A stretch of 51,771 bases of DNA, from NCBI GenBank assembly GCA_002344425.1, contig DDTV01000020.1:1-51771 (forward strand), in the 5' to 3' direction. The stretch is from Candidatus Falkowbacteria bacterium UBA2355. Lineage in GTDB: Bacteria > Patescibacteriota > Patescibacteriia > Patescibacteriales > Patescibacteriaceae. The translations under genes were made by a program, and so were the position numbers. The notes beneath the pieces are model-generated. The model ran no database searches. It was given only the letters and a program-made list of their open reading frames with translations, and was not told the origin of the DNA. Below are positions 23,370-30,649 of this stretch, piece after piece (position 1 is the first letter of the stretch; each line of letters opens with the position of its first letter).

Positions 23370-24452
23370 ATGGGCAAAAATATCAAAAAAACAAAGACAA
23401 GAGTTATCGTCGGTTTGTCCGGCGGCGTCGATTCATCGATTGCCGCGGCCTTGCTCGTCAAACAGGGTTTTGACGTAATAGGAGTATTTATGCGCAATTG
23501 GTCTGAAGATGTCGGAGAATTTTCCTGTTCTTGGTCCGAGGACCTTGAAGACGCCCGACGCATCGCCCAACTTTTAGGCATAAGATTTTATGTTTGGAAT
23601 TTTGAAAAAGAATATAAACAAGAAGTAATTTCTTATTTTTTCCGCGAGTACGAGGCCGGTCGGACGCCAAATCCGGATGTTATGTGCAACCGAGAAATAA
23701 AGTTCAAATTATTTTTGAATAAAGCCTTGCAATACGGCGCCGATTACGTTGCTACCGGACACTATGCTCGCGTCGTCAATCGCGGCGGCACCTATTGTCT
23801 CTTGCGCGGCAAAGACAAGAACAAAGACCAAAGTTATTTTCTTTGTACGCTGGGACAGAGAGAATTGAGCAAGTCTTTGTTTCCGATTGGCGAGTACACC
23901 AAACCGCAGATTAGAGCGTTGGCAAAAAAATTAAATTTGCCGACTTTCGACAAACCTGACTCACAGGGCATTTGTTTTATAGGCGAAATTGATGTTCGCG
24001 ATCTTTTGCGGCGCAATATAAAAATGAAAGCCGGGGATATAATTGACGCCAAGGGAAAAGTTTTAGGTCATCATGAGGGTTTGCCCTTGTATACCTTGGG
24101 CCAGCGCGGCGGATTGGAAATCGGCGGCACGGGACCTTATTATGTTGTGGCCAAAGATGAGAAGAAAAACAAGTTGATAGTCAGCAATAATCCCAAGGAT
24201 GAAATGCTTTGGCGCCGGCAATGTATTGTCGGAGATTTAACGTGGACTCGCGAGATGGAAATTCCCGCTCAAGCCGAGGTGACTATCCGCTACCGCCATC
24301 CGGCTTATCCCGCGACCGTTGAAAAAATGGCCAACAATAAATTGAGAATAATTTTTCAGGAAACTCAGCGCGCAATAACCCCCGGACAGTTGGCTGTTTT
24401 CTATAAAGGAGAAGAATTGCTCGGTTCCGCCGTAATTGACAAGGTCATTTAG
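23370..24452 (+). CDS. mnmA: tRNA-specific 2-thiouridylase MnmA
   Basis: 360 residues. It thiolates U34 of tRNA-Lys, -Glu and -Gln. The PP-loop GLSGGVDSS lies at residues 15-23; the catalytic cysteines are in NPDVMCNREIKF and SQGICFIGE; the C-terminal beta-barrel ends the protein. The reading frame stays open upstream to 23007 but there runs antisense to the CHRD gene. I therefore start at the ATG at 23370, preceded by AAGGG; ATGs at 23355 and 23340 are possible alternatives. Confidence 0.94.
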   Translation: MGKNIKKTKTRVIVGLSGGVDSSIAAALLVKQGFDVIGVFMRNWSEDVGEFSCSWSEDLEDARRIAQLLGIRFYVWNFEKEYKQEVISYFFREYEAGRTPNPDVMCNREIKFKLFLNKALQYGADYVATGHYARVVNRGGTYCLLRGKDKNKDQSYFLCTLGQRELSKSLFPIGEYTKPQIRALAKKLNLPTFDKPDSQGICFIGEIDVRDLLRRNIKMKAGDIIDAKGKVLGHHEGLPLYTLGQRGGLEIGGTGPYYVVAKDEKKNKLIVSNNPKDEMLWRRQCIVGDLTWTREMEIPAQAEVTIRYRHPAYPATVEKMANNKLRIIFQETQRAITPGQLAVFYKGEELLGSAVIDKVI

Positions 24453-24513
24453 GGGCGCTAGGATTGTTTTCAATAGGATCTTTTAAAAAATCATAATTCC
24501 AAGGAGGAATGAA

Positions 24514-25260
24514 ATGAGAATATTATTGGCGTTTTTTGCCGGTTTGGCTTTTTTCTTCGCTCCGGCCCTGCTATCATTTTATTCTATTTTTTTACCGATA
24601 GAATATGAATGGGCTATAGTTATCGCCGTAGCGGCTTTGTTTTTATGGGGAGCGGTTATCCTTAAAGAGGTTGAGCTAGAGAAAAGTTTAAGAACAATAT
24701 TGGAATGTTTTTTGCTGGCTTCTTATGTCGCTTACGTTATTACGGCGGCTTATGAAAATCAAAAGGCTTTGCCCTATCCATGGCTCTTTGTTCTTTTCTC
24801 TTTAATCGCTCTGGTTTACGCGATAAAACTTTTCGCTTTGGTGTCACCGGCAATTTTTGAAGGAGCAAGAAGAAATCCCGACAAAAAATACGGACGCTTA
24901 ACAATTTATGCAGTCGGAATATTTTCTTTTTGGATATTCTTTTGGTTAAGATTGGGTGAGATAATATTAACTCCGTCTCTATTAAGTTATTTTATCGGTG
25001 TCATATTATTGTTCTTTACAGTAATCTCCTGGCTTATCTTAAAAGAATTCCCTTTATCATTCCGAATTATTATCTCTAATGTCTTATTTATTTTTCATCT
25101 GACAATTATAGTAAGTTTGATAGTTTTTCTATTTATTAGTTTTAAAGACATTGATTTGTTCTACCTTATAGTATTTTCATTTTTTTGGATTATTTTTGAT
25201 TATTATAACTGGCGCACATATAACAAGTATGATATCTTAATTTTAAATAACCCGATTTGA
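24514..25260 (+). CDS. polytopic membrane protein of unknown function
   Basis: 248 residues with about eight hydrophobic helices and short polar loops. The only notable loop is the basic one near residue 118 (FEGARRNPDKKYGR). No family recognised. A strong Shine-Dalgarno sequence AAGGAGG (24500-24506) lies at good distance from the ATG. AT-rich compared with mnmA. Its terminator at 25274-25302 is shared with the convergent HIT gene. Confidence 0.7.
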   Translation: MRILLAFFAGLAFFFAPALLSFYSIFLPIEYEWAIVIAVAALFLWGAVILKEVELEKSLRTILECFLLASYVAYVITAAYENQKALPYPWLFVLFSLIALVYAIKLFALVSPAIFEGARRNPDKKYGRLTIYAVGIFSFWIFFWLRLGEIILTPSLLSYFIGVILLFFTVISWLILKEFPLSFRIIISNVLFIFHLTIIVSLIVFLFISFKDIDLFYLIVFSFFWIIFDYYNWRTYNKYDILILNNPI

Positions 25261-25273
25261 AAAGTAATTTTAA

Positions 25274-25302
25274 AACCCCGCTTTTAGAAAAGGCGGGGTT
25301 TA
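25274..25302. terminator. bidirectional terminator
   Basis: 9-bp stem AAACCCCGC/GCGGGGTTT (25274-25282/25294-25302) with an inner CTTTT/AAAAG pairing; T-rich on both sides. Confidence 0.88.
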
Positions 25303-25311
25303 ATATTTTAT

Positions 25312-25707
25312 TTATTTTTGCAAAGCTGATTTTATCTTTTCTGCCATTATGGCCAATTCTTCATCAGCAACCTCTTTAGCTCTATGAGGATCGAGTTGAT
25401 TGGCTTCATTGATCGGAATAAGGTGAATATGAACGTGGTCAACGCCGAAGCCTTCTACAACGAGGCCAACTCGTTTTGCGTTAGTTGCCATTTTCAATGG
25501 ACCGGCTAATTTTTTGGCAGTCAGCATTAAGTCGCTGTAGTCGCTGTCGTTCATATCAAAAATATAACCTATCTCTTGTTTTGGAATTACAAGCATATGC
25601 CCCGGATTTACCGGACGGATATCCATAGTAGCGATGAATTTTTCATTTTCCCAGACAATGTGTGCCGGAATTTCGCGATTGATTATTTTAGTGAAGATGC
25701 TTGGCAT
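25312..25707 (-). CDS. HIT-family hydrolase
   Basis: 131 residues from the ATG at 25707. The histidine triad is HVHIHLIP near residue 103, with the typical N-terminus IFTKIINREIPAHIVWENE and the segment PVNPGHMLVIPK. HIT proteins hydrolyse nucleoside phosphoramidates, dinucleoside polyphosphates or similar. An upstream in-frame ATG (25740) would extend far into the preceding gene. The start overlaps the 3' end of the dihydrouridine synthase gene by 20 bases, so translation is probably coupled. Confidence 0.92.
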   Translation of the reverse strand: MPSIFTKIINREIPAHIVWENEKFIATMDIRPVNPGHMLVIPKQEIGYIFDMNDSDYSDLMLTAKKLAGPLKMATNAKRVGLVVEGFGVDHVHIHLIPINEANQLDPHRAKEVADEELAIMAEKIKSALQK

Positions 25708-26632
25708 AGTTTTTAACAATAGTTTCAACATCGGAAACATTTTCCGTTGTCATTAATTTTATACGCAAGTCCTTGGCGCCGTCAAAGCCGTTAGCATAGG
25801 CCTTATAATGTTTGCGCATAATATGAAAGGATTTGCTTTTGCCCAGGAGTTTATCAAATAGTTTGGTGTGCTCGAGCATGACTTTCAGCTTATCTTTGAC
25901 CGCAGGCACCTTTTTTTTGAAAAGCCAGGGATTTCCAAAGATCGCCCGACCAAGCATAACTCCGTCGCAGCCGCTTTGTTTTATCTTTTCTCTCGCGTCA
26001 TCAAGGTCGCTTACATCGCCGTTGCCGATAATCAAAACGCCCGAACCTCTCGCTAAATCGACGGCTTGTTTTACCGCGTCCCAATGAGCCGGCACTTTTG
26101 ACATTTCTTTTCTGGTGCGTGCGTGAATAATAATCGCAGCGGGTTTTTCTTCAAGCAAGACGGGAAGCCAGTTTCCCAAATCGTTTTTTGTGTCGCCGAG
26201 GCGGGTTTTAACTGAGATCGGCAATTTCGGCGCGCCGGCTTTGGCGGCTCGGATAAGCGCGCGAGCAACATCGGGTTGTTTGATTAAGGCCGCACCGGCT
26301 TTTTGTTTCATGACGTTTTTGTCCGGACAGCCCATATTAATATCAAGACCGTCAAAACCGAGTTCTTGAATCAGGGCCGCGGCCTCGCGCATTTTTTCAG
26401 GATTAGAACCGAATAATTGAGCGACAATCGGCCGTTCGGCTGATGAATATTTAAGATCGATTAATAAATTGTCTTTTCCAATTGAACATAAGCCGTCGGC
26501 GGAAACGAATTCGGTATAAAAAACATCCGGTCGGCCGTATTTGGCAATAATGCGGCGGAACGCCGCGTCAGTGACATTGGCCATCGGCGCCAGAATGAAA
26601 AAAGGTTTGGGTAATTTGTGCCAAAAATTCAT
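25688..26632 (-). CDS. tRNA-dihydrouridine synthase
   Basis: 314 residues, FMN-dependent TIM barrel of the Dus family: LAPMANVTDAAFRR at the start, the catalytic cysteine in NMGCPDKNV (about 100-108), then IHARTR, IIGNGDVSDL and MLGRAIFGNPWLF. It reduces uridine to dihydrouridine in tRNA D-loops. Most like DusB among bacterial types, though the subtype is not certain. It is the middle gene of a three-gene minus-strand unit (membrane protein, dus, HIT). Confidence 0.94.
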   Translation of the reverse strand: MNFWHKLPKPFFILAPMANVTDAAFRRIIAKYGRPDVFYTEFVSADGLCSIGKDNLLIDLKYSSAERPIVAQLFGSNPEKMREAAALIQELGFDGLDINMGCPDKNVMKQKAGAALIKQPDVARALIRAAKAGAPKLPISVKTRLGDTKNDLGNWLPVLLEEKPAAIIIHARTRKEMSKVPAHWDAVKQAVDLARGSGVLIIGNGDVSDLDDAREKIKQSGCDGVMLGRAIFGNPWLFKKKVPAVKDKLKVMLEHTKLFDKLLGKSKSFHIMRKHYKAYANGFDGAKDLRIKLMTTENVSDVETIVKNYAKHLH

Positions 26633-26635
26633 GAG

Positions 26636-27202
26636 TTAATTGAATATGGCGCGAGCGCCGCTGATGATAATTAATAATCCCAAAGAGTTAAGCATAAAAG
26701 TCAGTAATATAAATTGCCATTTTTTTATTTTACTGGCCGAAAGCAAGGCGACTCCCATTTCATCAGGCAGGGGCGAGGCGATTATTATTGCGCCGATTAC
26801 CGGAGTTAGCCAAGCAAAGTAAGGCGTATGAAAAATATGCATGAAGGGCCGTTCGGTAAAACGGGTGATAATCGGTTCCAACTCGATAAAAACCTTATCT
26901 TTGAAAAAACTAAAGATAAGAAAGTCGCCTATGACCGAACCTAGTCCGGCCAAGAGAGCTAGTTCGTAAATATTTATCTTGTCGGAAAGATTATATAGGA
27001 TGACAAGGGCTGGCGCGGCCGTAAAAGTCAAAACAGCGAAAATACCGGTAAGAACCGCTCCGAAATAACCCCATTCGCCTAGATAATCAATTAGATTATG
27101 CACAAAAGGCGTATCGGCCAAAAACAGAAAGACGATAATGCTGAAAATTAACAAAACCGTGTTTTTATAGCGCCAATGGTTGTAGTTAAAGATGCCCCAC
27201 AT
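26636..27202 (-). CDS. membrane protein, possibly VTT/DedA-like
   Basis: 188 residues with about five hydrophobic segments. The segment GAIIIASPLPDEMGVALLSA near residue 140 resembles the conserved stretch of VTT/DedA-type membrane proteins, but I cannot place it firmly. It starts nearly leaderless from a good promoter and is followed by dus with a three-base gap. Role unknown. Confidence 0.7.
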   Translation of the reverse strand: MWGIFNYNHWRYKNTVLLIFSIIVFLFLADTPFVHNLIDYLGEWGYFGAVLTGIFAVLTFTAAPALVILYNLSDKINIYELALLAGLGSVIGDFLIFSFFKDKVFIELEPIITRFTERPFMHIFHTPYFAWLTPVIGAIIIASPLPDEMGVALLSASKIKKWQFILLTFMLNSLGLLIIISGARAIFN

Positions 27203-27211
27203 AGTATTCTC

Positions 27212-27240
27212 AGTATATGTGGAAAACCCTTCTTTTTCAA
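27212..27240 (-). promoter_or_regulatory. promoter of the VTT-like/dus/HIT unit
   Basis: Minus strand: -35 TTGAAA, 17-bp spacer, -10 TATACT (27212-27217). The ATG at 27202 follows nine bases after the -10 box. It is back to back with the promoter of the structured RNA. Confidence 0.65.
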
Positions 27241-27242
27241 GG

Positions 27243-27270
27243 TTGACTCTTTCTTTTTAATGGGTATAAT
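27243..27270 (+). promoter_or_regulatory. promoter of the structured non-coding RNA
   Basis: -35 TTGACT (27243-27248), 16-bp spacer, -10 TATAAT (27265-27270). Predicted start near 27277. Confidence 0.75.
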
Positions 27271-27276
27271 AAAATA

Positions 27277-27640
27277 TCTGTTCTTTTTATATTTATGGTT
27301 CGAAATCACATCTGTTATTCTTTCAGGATCGACGGGCTCCCCAACTGCTATGCTCCCAAAATATAACGCCACTGCTGGTGAGAAAAGGTTGATACTAAGC
27401 CGGTCCAGCTTAAACAGCGTTATTAATTTAATCTGTATACAGGAAAGATGGTCCAGTCTTGACGCCATATATGATGAAATTTCATATATGATGAGGTTTA
27501 AAGCAAATTTCCGGGCAGGTTAGGCTCTAAAACAGTAAATTTGCCAGTGAAGCTTAAACTTCTGCGTTGGCGGCTTACAGAAGTCGTGAATAACGATGTG
27601 ATTTCTTTATTAAAAGCGGCATGAGAATTGCCGTTTTTTA
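27277..27640 (+). ncRNA. highly structured ~360-nt RNA of unknown class
   Basis: A closing helix of 18 bp with one bulged U joins 27302-27320 to 27588-27605. Inside are ATAACGC/GCGTTAT (27363-27369/27417-27423), GCTGG/CCAGC (27374-27378/27405-27409), GCAAATTT/AAATTTGC (27503-27510/27537-27544), GGTTTAA/TTAAACT (27495-27501/27554-27560) and CTTCTG/CAGAAG (27559-27564/27578-27583). A 12-bp direct repeat CATATATGATGA occurs at 27466 and 27483. A good promoter precedes it and a terminator ends it. No ORF is convincing. Size recalls tmRNA or RNase P RNA, but their conserved cores are absent. Confidence 0.75.
27617..27639 (+). terminator. terminator of the structured RNA
   Basis: CGGCA/TGCCG stem (27617-27621/27629-27633) and six T. 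Confidence 0.8.
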
Positions 27641-27671
27641 TTTCCTTGAAAATGTTATATACTGATAAAAC

Positions 27672-27677
27672 TATAAT
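27672..27677 (+). promoter_or_regulatory. dsbB -10 box, nearly leaderless
   Basis: TATAAT ending ten bases before the ATG at 27688; TTGAAA at 27646 is 20 bp upstream and may be the -35 box. Confidence 0.5.
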
Positions 27678-27687
27678 AATCATCAAT

Positions 27688-28098
27688 ATGATTAAATTTC
27701 TTCGCGAAAATTCTTTGTATATCGGCTTGATAATCGCCTTATGCGGTTTTTTGGGCAGTTTATATTTTAGCGAGATAATGGGCTTGGCGCCGTGTTTGCT
27801 GTGTTGGTATCAGCGGATAGCCTTATATCCCTTGGTCGTAATTTTCGCCGTTGGTATTGCCAAGCGCGATAATCAGGCTTGGAGCTATGCTGGGCCATTA
27901 ATAATTCTTGGCATCCTGCTTGCCGCCTATCATGTTGCGATGGTCCAGGGTTTGGTCAACGAACCCTTGATAAGTTGTACTTCGGGTGTATCTTGCGCTC
28001 AGGTGACTTGGAATCTATTCGGCTTTATAACCATTCCATTTCTATCTTTCTTGGCCTTTCTTTTTTTGGGAGGTCTATGGGGCTTGTCTAAAAAATAA
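27688..28098 (+). CDS. disulfide bond formation protein DsbB/BdbC
   Basis: 136 residues, four membrane helices. The first cysteine pair is CLLC (Cys36, Cys39) in APCLLCWYQR; the second is Cys97 and Cys103 in the loop ISCTSGVSCAQ. It reoxidises DsbA and passes electrons to quinone or oxygen-linked acceptors. The ORF runs upstream, but the ATG at 27688 fits both the family N-terminus and the TATAAT box. The dsbA-like gene follows after 11 bases, so both are one functional unit. Confidence 0.93.
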   Translation: MIKFLRENSLYIGLIIALCGFLGSLYFSEIMGLAPCLLCWYQRIALYPLVVIFAVGIAKRDNQAWSYAGPLIILGILLAAYHVAMVQGLVNEPLISCTSGVSCAQVTWNLFGFITIPFLSFLAFLFLGGLWGLSKK

Positions 28099-28109
28099 TT
28101 AATAATCAT

Positions 28110-28760
28110 ATGGTTGGATTCCCTCGCGAATATAAGATTTTAGGTATTATTGCCATCGCCGCCATTGCTATCGGTGTTTTGCTCTTTAAATTCGCCGGGA
28201 CGCCGCCCAGCGCCGCGCCCTTAGCTGACCGCTCCGGGGCTTATTCAAAGGGTTTGGCCGATGCTCGCGTAGTTGTTAGTGAATTTGCCGATTTTCAATG
28301 TCCGGCTTGTCGAACTGTTCAAAGCACCATAGCCAAGCTCCAAAGCGAATATCCTCGCGATGTTCGTTTTGTGTTCAGGCATTTTCCCTTGCCCAGCCAT
28401 CCGTACTCTCAGATAACCGCTCAGGCCTCTGAAGCCGCCGGAGCCCAGGGTAAGTTCTGGGAAATGCATGACCTTTTGTATAATCGACAAGACGAGTGGG
28501 GCGATACAACCAAGAATATTTCAGCAGACAAGGTTAGTGAGCTTATTTCTGGCTATGCTTCTATAATAGGACTTGATATGAATAAGTTTACACAAGACCT
28601 TGAAAAGGGGACTTATCGGCCGATTATTATAGAGGACTCCAATGCGGCCGCGGCGGCAGGAGTCAATGCTACTCCGACTTTTTTCGTTAATGGAGAAAGG
28701 GTCAGCAGTCCGAGTTATGAAAGCTTGAAGCGAGCCATTGACGAAGCTCTTGCAAAGTAA
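28110..28760 (+). CDS. membrane-anchored DsbA-like thiol oxidoreductase
   Basis: 216 residues: an N-terminal anchor (about 9-28), then a DsbA-type thioredoxin fold with CPAC (Cys64, Cys67) in FADFQCPACR and the cis-proline segment NATPTFFVNGERV near the end. It introduces disulfide bonds into exported proteins and should be recharged by the DsbB-like protein encoded just upstream. Confidence 0.93.
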   Translation: MVGFPREYKILGIIAIAAIAIGVLLFKFAGTPPSAAPLADRSGAYSKGLADARVVVSEFADFQCPACRTVQSTIAKLQSEYPRDVRFVFRHFPLPSHPYSQITAQASEAAGAQGKFWEMHDLLYNRQDEWGDTTKNISADKVSELISGYASIIGLDMNKFTQDLEKGTYRPIIIEDSNAAAAAGVNATPTFFVNGERVSSPSYESLKRAIDEALAK

Positions 28761-28819
28761 TAGGATTTCAGTAAATAAAAACGATAATAGTACATTTAAA
28801 AAATAATAAGGGGGTTATA

Positions 28820-29491
28820 ATGCCTGCATATAAAAATTCTTTTTTATTCGGTTTTGGAGTTTTTATTATTGGTTTTTTATGCGGAATATTGACGACAGTA
28901 TTGGTTTTATATTTCGTCATTGTTTCTTTGTTGCCGGACCACAATTCAGAGCAACTAAAGAATGCCAAAATTAAACCCAGACCTGAGCGAGATACGTTGG
29001 ATCCAACAATTACCAATATCATTCCTGCGAATTTATTTTTCGGGCTTAACCACCAAAAAGTTATTAATGAAGTTGGGGAGTCCTTGGGGCAACAATATAA
29101 TCCGGGGGCCAATCATGGTCACAATAAAGTGGTAATTTATTTTGTACGCTCTGAAACGTTAAATGTTAATGAAATGTTTTTGATCGGTGCAAATAATACT
29201 GCTGGAATGCAATTGGAGGTTACGCCTAATTTTGGACCGGATTCATCTAAATACTTATACGAGAAACCGGAGCTGGGCAACACTATTGAGGTAATTATAA
29301 GCATCGTACGTCCCGATGAACAGGAGATTGTCGATTTAGTGGTTGCGGCTGTTAAAGGCAGCTTGCCGCAGATATATGACCGGCGATGGTTCCAGTATGA
29401 AAAGAGAGATGAAAAAAGATTTGAAAGATACATTGAACACGAACCAATATTAATGGTTTCAAAAAGACCTGTCATCCAGACAGGTCTTTAA
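28820..29491 (+). CDS. membrane-anchored protein of unknown function
   Basis: 223 residues: a membrane helix at about 8-36, then a mixed alpha/beta extracytoplasmic domain, no family recognised. AAGGGGGT about seven bases before the ATG is a strong ribosome binding site. The stop codon lies in the 3' arm of a terminator, and the last bases overlap the stop of the convergent HTH gene by four bases (TTAA). Confidence 0.72.
   Translation: MPAYKNSFLFGFGVFIIGFLCGILTTVLVLYFVIVSLLPDHNSEQLKNAKIKPRPERDTLDPTITNIIPANLFFGLNHQKVINEVGESLGQQYNPGANHGHNKVVIYFVRSETLNVNEMFLIGANNTAGMQLEVTPNFGPDSSKYLYEKPELGNTIEVIISIVRPDEQEIVDLVVAAVKGSLPQIYDRRWFQYEKRDEKRFERYIEHEPILMVSKRPVIQTGL
29463..29489. terminator. bidirectional terminator inside the end of the coding region
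   Basis: 11-bp stem 29463-29473/29479-29489 with a five-base loop; AATTTTT follows on plus and a T-rich stretch on minus. It encodes the last residues of the plus gene. Confidence 0.85.
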
Positions 29492-29775
29492 TTTTTCCAT
29501 TTCTCTACGTATTGGCCAAGACCGTTGTTGATAAACTTATTCTTTAGTTTTGTAGTTTTGCACAGGTAGTTGATCAAAGAAGAGAAGTTGATAAGATAGC
29601 GATTTTTATTAATGGTGAATAAGACAGCCTTATGCTCAATACTGCGACGGATGGTTTTTTGGCCCACGCCAGAGAGTTTAGCCGCTTCAGAAATCGAAAG
29701 CCAAAGCGGGTGAGCCGCTTCTGCGGGAGGAATATATTCTATTTTAAGTTTTGGCTTACGCCCTCTTTTCTCCAT
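29488..29775 (-). CDS. small helix-turn-helix (excisionase/MerR-like) DNA-binding protein with a basic tail
   Basis: 95 residues. The N-terminus carries an AT-hook-like KRGRKPKLK. Residues about 25-72 are a winged HTH of the excisionase/MerR kind (LSISEAAKLSGVGQKTIRRS followed by the wing LFTINKNRYLIN). Just upstream of the start lie two copies of a 20-bp inverted repeat, likely its own operators. Probably a local transcription regulator; targets other than itself are unknown. Confidence 0.82.
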   Translation of the reverse strand: MEKRGRKPKLKIEYIPPAEAAHPLWLSISEAAKLSGVGQKTIRRSIEHKAVLFTINKNRYLINFSSLINYLCKTTKLKNKFINNGLGQYVEKWKN

Positions 29776-29780
29776 ATTTC

Positions 29781-29800
29781 AGTCTAAGATTATCTAGACT
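29781..29800. promoter_or_regulatory. operator candidate 1
   Basis: Inverted repeat AGTCTA-N8-TAGACT five bases before the HTH gene start. A further half site TAGACT is at 29805-29810. Confidence 0.7.
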
Positions 29801-29855
29801 AAAGTAGACTTTATATTTGTTTATCCACAAAGGGTGGAAATATTGTAAAATTAAA

Positions 29856-29875
29856 AGTCTAAGGAAATCTGGACT
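29856..29875. promoter_or_regulatory. operator candidate 2
   Basis: AGTCTA-N8-TGGACT. It shares AGTCTAAG and ATCT with candidate 1, with the same spacing; centres are 75 bp apart. The rest of 29776-30061 holds a DnaA-box-like TTATCCACA (29821-29829) and the ECF promoter, and otherwise nothing I recognise. Confidence 0.7.
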
Positions 29876-30028
29876 TAAGTAATTTGATGATTCTAGCTTG
29901 CCACAGTTCGGTTTTAAAAGCAAGTTCTATTGTTAATAATTTGCCCTTGCCTGGCTTTGTTATTTGTGTTATTTTATGTAGTGCATACTTGGGCATAAAT
30001 GGCTAAATTAATAGCATAAAAGGGTTGG

Positions 30029-30054
30029 TGTAACGCTTTTATTTTTTTTACGTA
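30029..30054 (+). promoter_or_regulatory. ECF-type promoter of the sigma factor gene
   Basis: TGTAAC (30029-30034), 16 bp, CGTA (30051-30054): the layout of SigW-type ECF promoters (TGAAAC-N16-CGTA). The ATG at 30062 follows seven bases later, so the mRNA would be leaderless. Suggests autoregulation. Confidence 0.6.
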
Positions 30055-30061
30055 ATACTAA

Positions 30062-30649
30062 ATGTCAAAGGTTTCAAAAAGCTCCCTTTTCGGGGGCGAA
30101 CAAGTACTCTTCCTAAGGCTTAAGAAGCATAAGGATAAGCAGGCGTTTATCGAGGCCTATGACCTTTATATTGAGCAGGTCTATCGTTTCGTTTATTTCA
30201 AAATAGGCTCAAAAGAAGACGCGGAAGATATTACTTCCATGGTTTTTCTAAAATGCTGGAATTATATATATGAAGGCAAGTTAGAGAGCCACGATACTTT
30301 AAAACCCTTACTTTATAAAATCGCTCGCAATACAATCATCGATCATTACCGCCAGAAACAGAATCGAGTGACCGTCCCGCTGGAAGCGGCCGCCGAAACT
30401 TCCGACCCTTCCCTCGATGTGCACAGCGCAATGGTAAGCAATCTTGATTTTCAGAAAGTTGTTCAGGAAAAATTGCCTTTGCTAAAAGAAGAGTATCGCG
30501 ACGTAATTATTTTACGCTTCATTAACGAATTATCAGTTTCCGAAATTGCGCGCATCCTAGGTAAGACCTCCGGCAATGTCCGAGTTCTTATCCACCGCGC
30601 TCTTCAATCATTACAAGCTACCGTCAATCAAAATGAAGACCATGACTGA
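30062..30649 (+). CDS. ECF-type sigma-70 family RNA polymerase sigma factor
   Basis: 195 residues: region 2 (about 28-95, with FVYFKIGSKEDAEDITSMVF and YKIARNTIIDHYRQ) and region 4 (about 128-185, LPLLKEEYRDVIILRFINEL, SEIARILGKTSGNVRVLIHR). No region 1 or 3, as in ECF sigmas. It directs polymerase to a special promoter class. The downstream membrane protein overlaps its end by eight bases and is the likely anti-sigma factor. An ECF-like promoter lies directly upstream. Confidence 0.94.
   Translation: MSKVSKSSLFGGEQVLFLRLKKHKDKQAFIEAYDLYIEQVYRFVYFKIGSKEDAEDITSMVFLKCWNYIYEGKLESHDTLKPLLYKIARNTIIDHYRQKQNRVTVPLEAAAETSDPSLDVHSAMVSNLDFQKVVQEKLPLLKEEYRDVIILRFINELSVSEIARILGKTSGNVRVLIHRALQSLQATVNQNEDHD

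Noticed and set aside
27366..27410. cobalamin riboswitch
   Set aside because: GCCACTG occurs, as in the B12 riboswitch, but the B12 box and the other conserved segments are missing.
27176..27523. ORF of 115 codons on the plus strand
   Set aside because: It begins antisense to the VTT-like gene, has no initiation signal and runs through the helices of the structured RNA.
27277..27640. tmRNA identity for the structured RNA
   Set aside because: AGGATCGACGGG resembles the GGNUUCGAC of tmRNA and the size fits, but there is no acceptor stem, no 3' T arm and no tag ORF ending in an Ala-Ala-stop pattern. A T-arm-like TTCGAAATC is at the wrong end.
29821..29829. DnaA box and replication origin
   Set aside because: TTATCCACA is a perfect box, but it stands alone and no dnaA, dnaN or unwinding region is near; the surrounding inverted repeat TCCAC/GTGGA may explain it.
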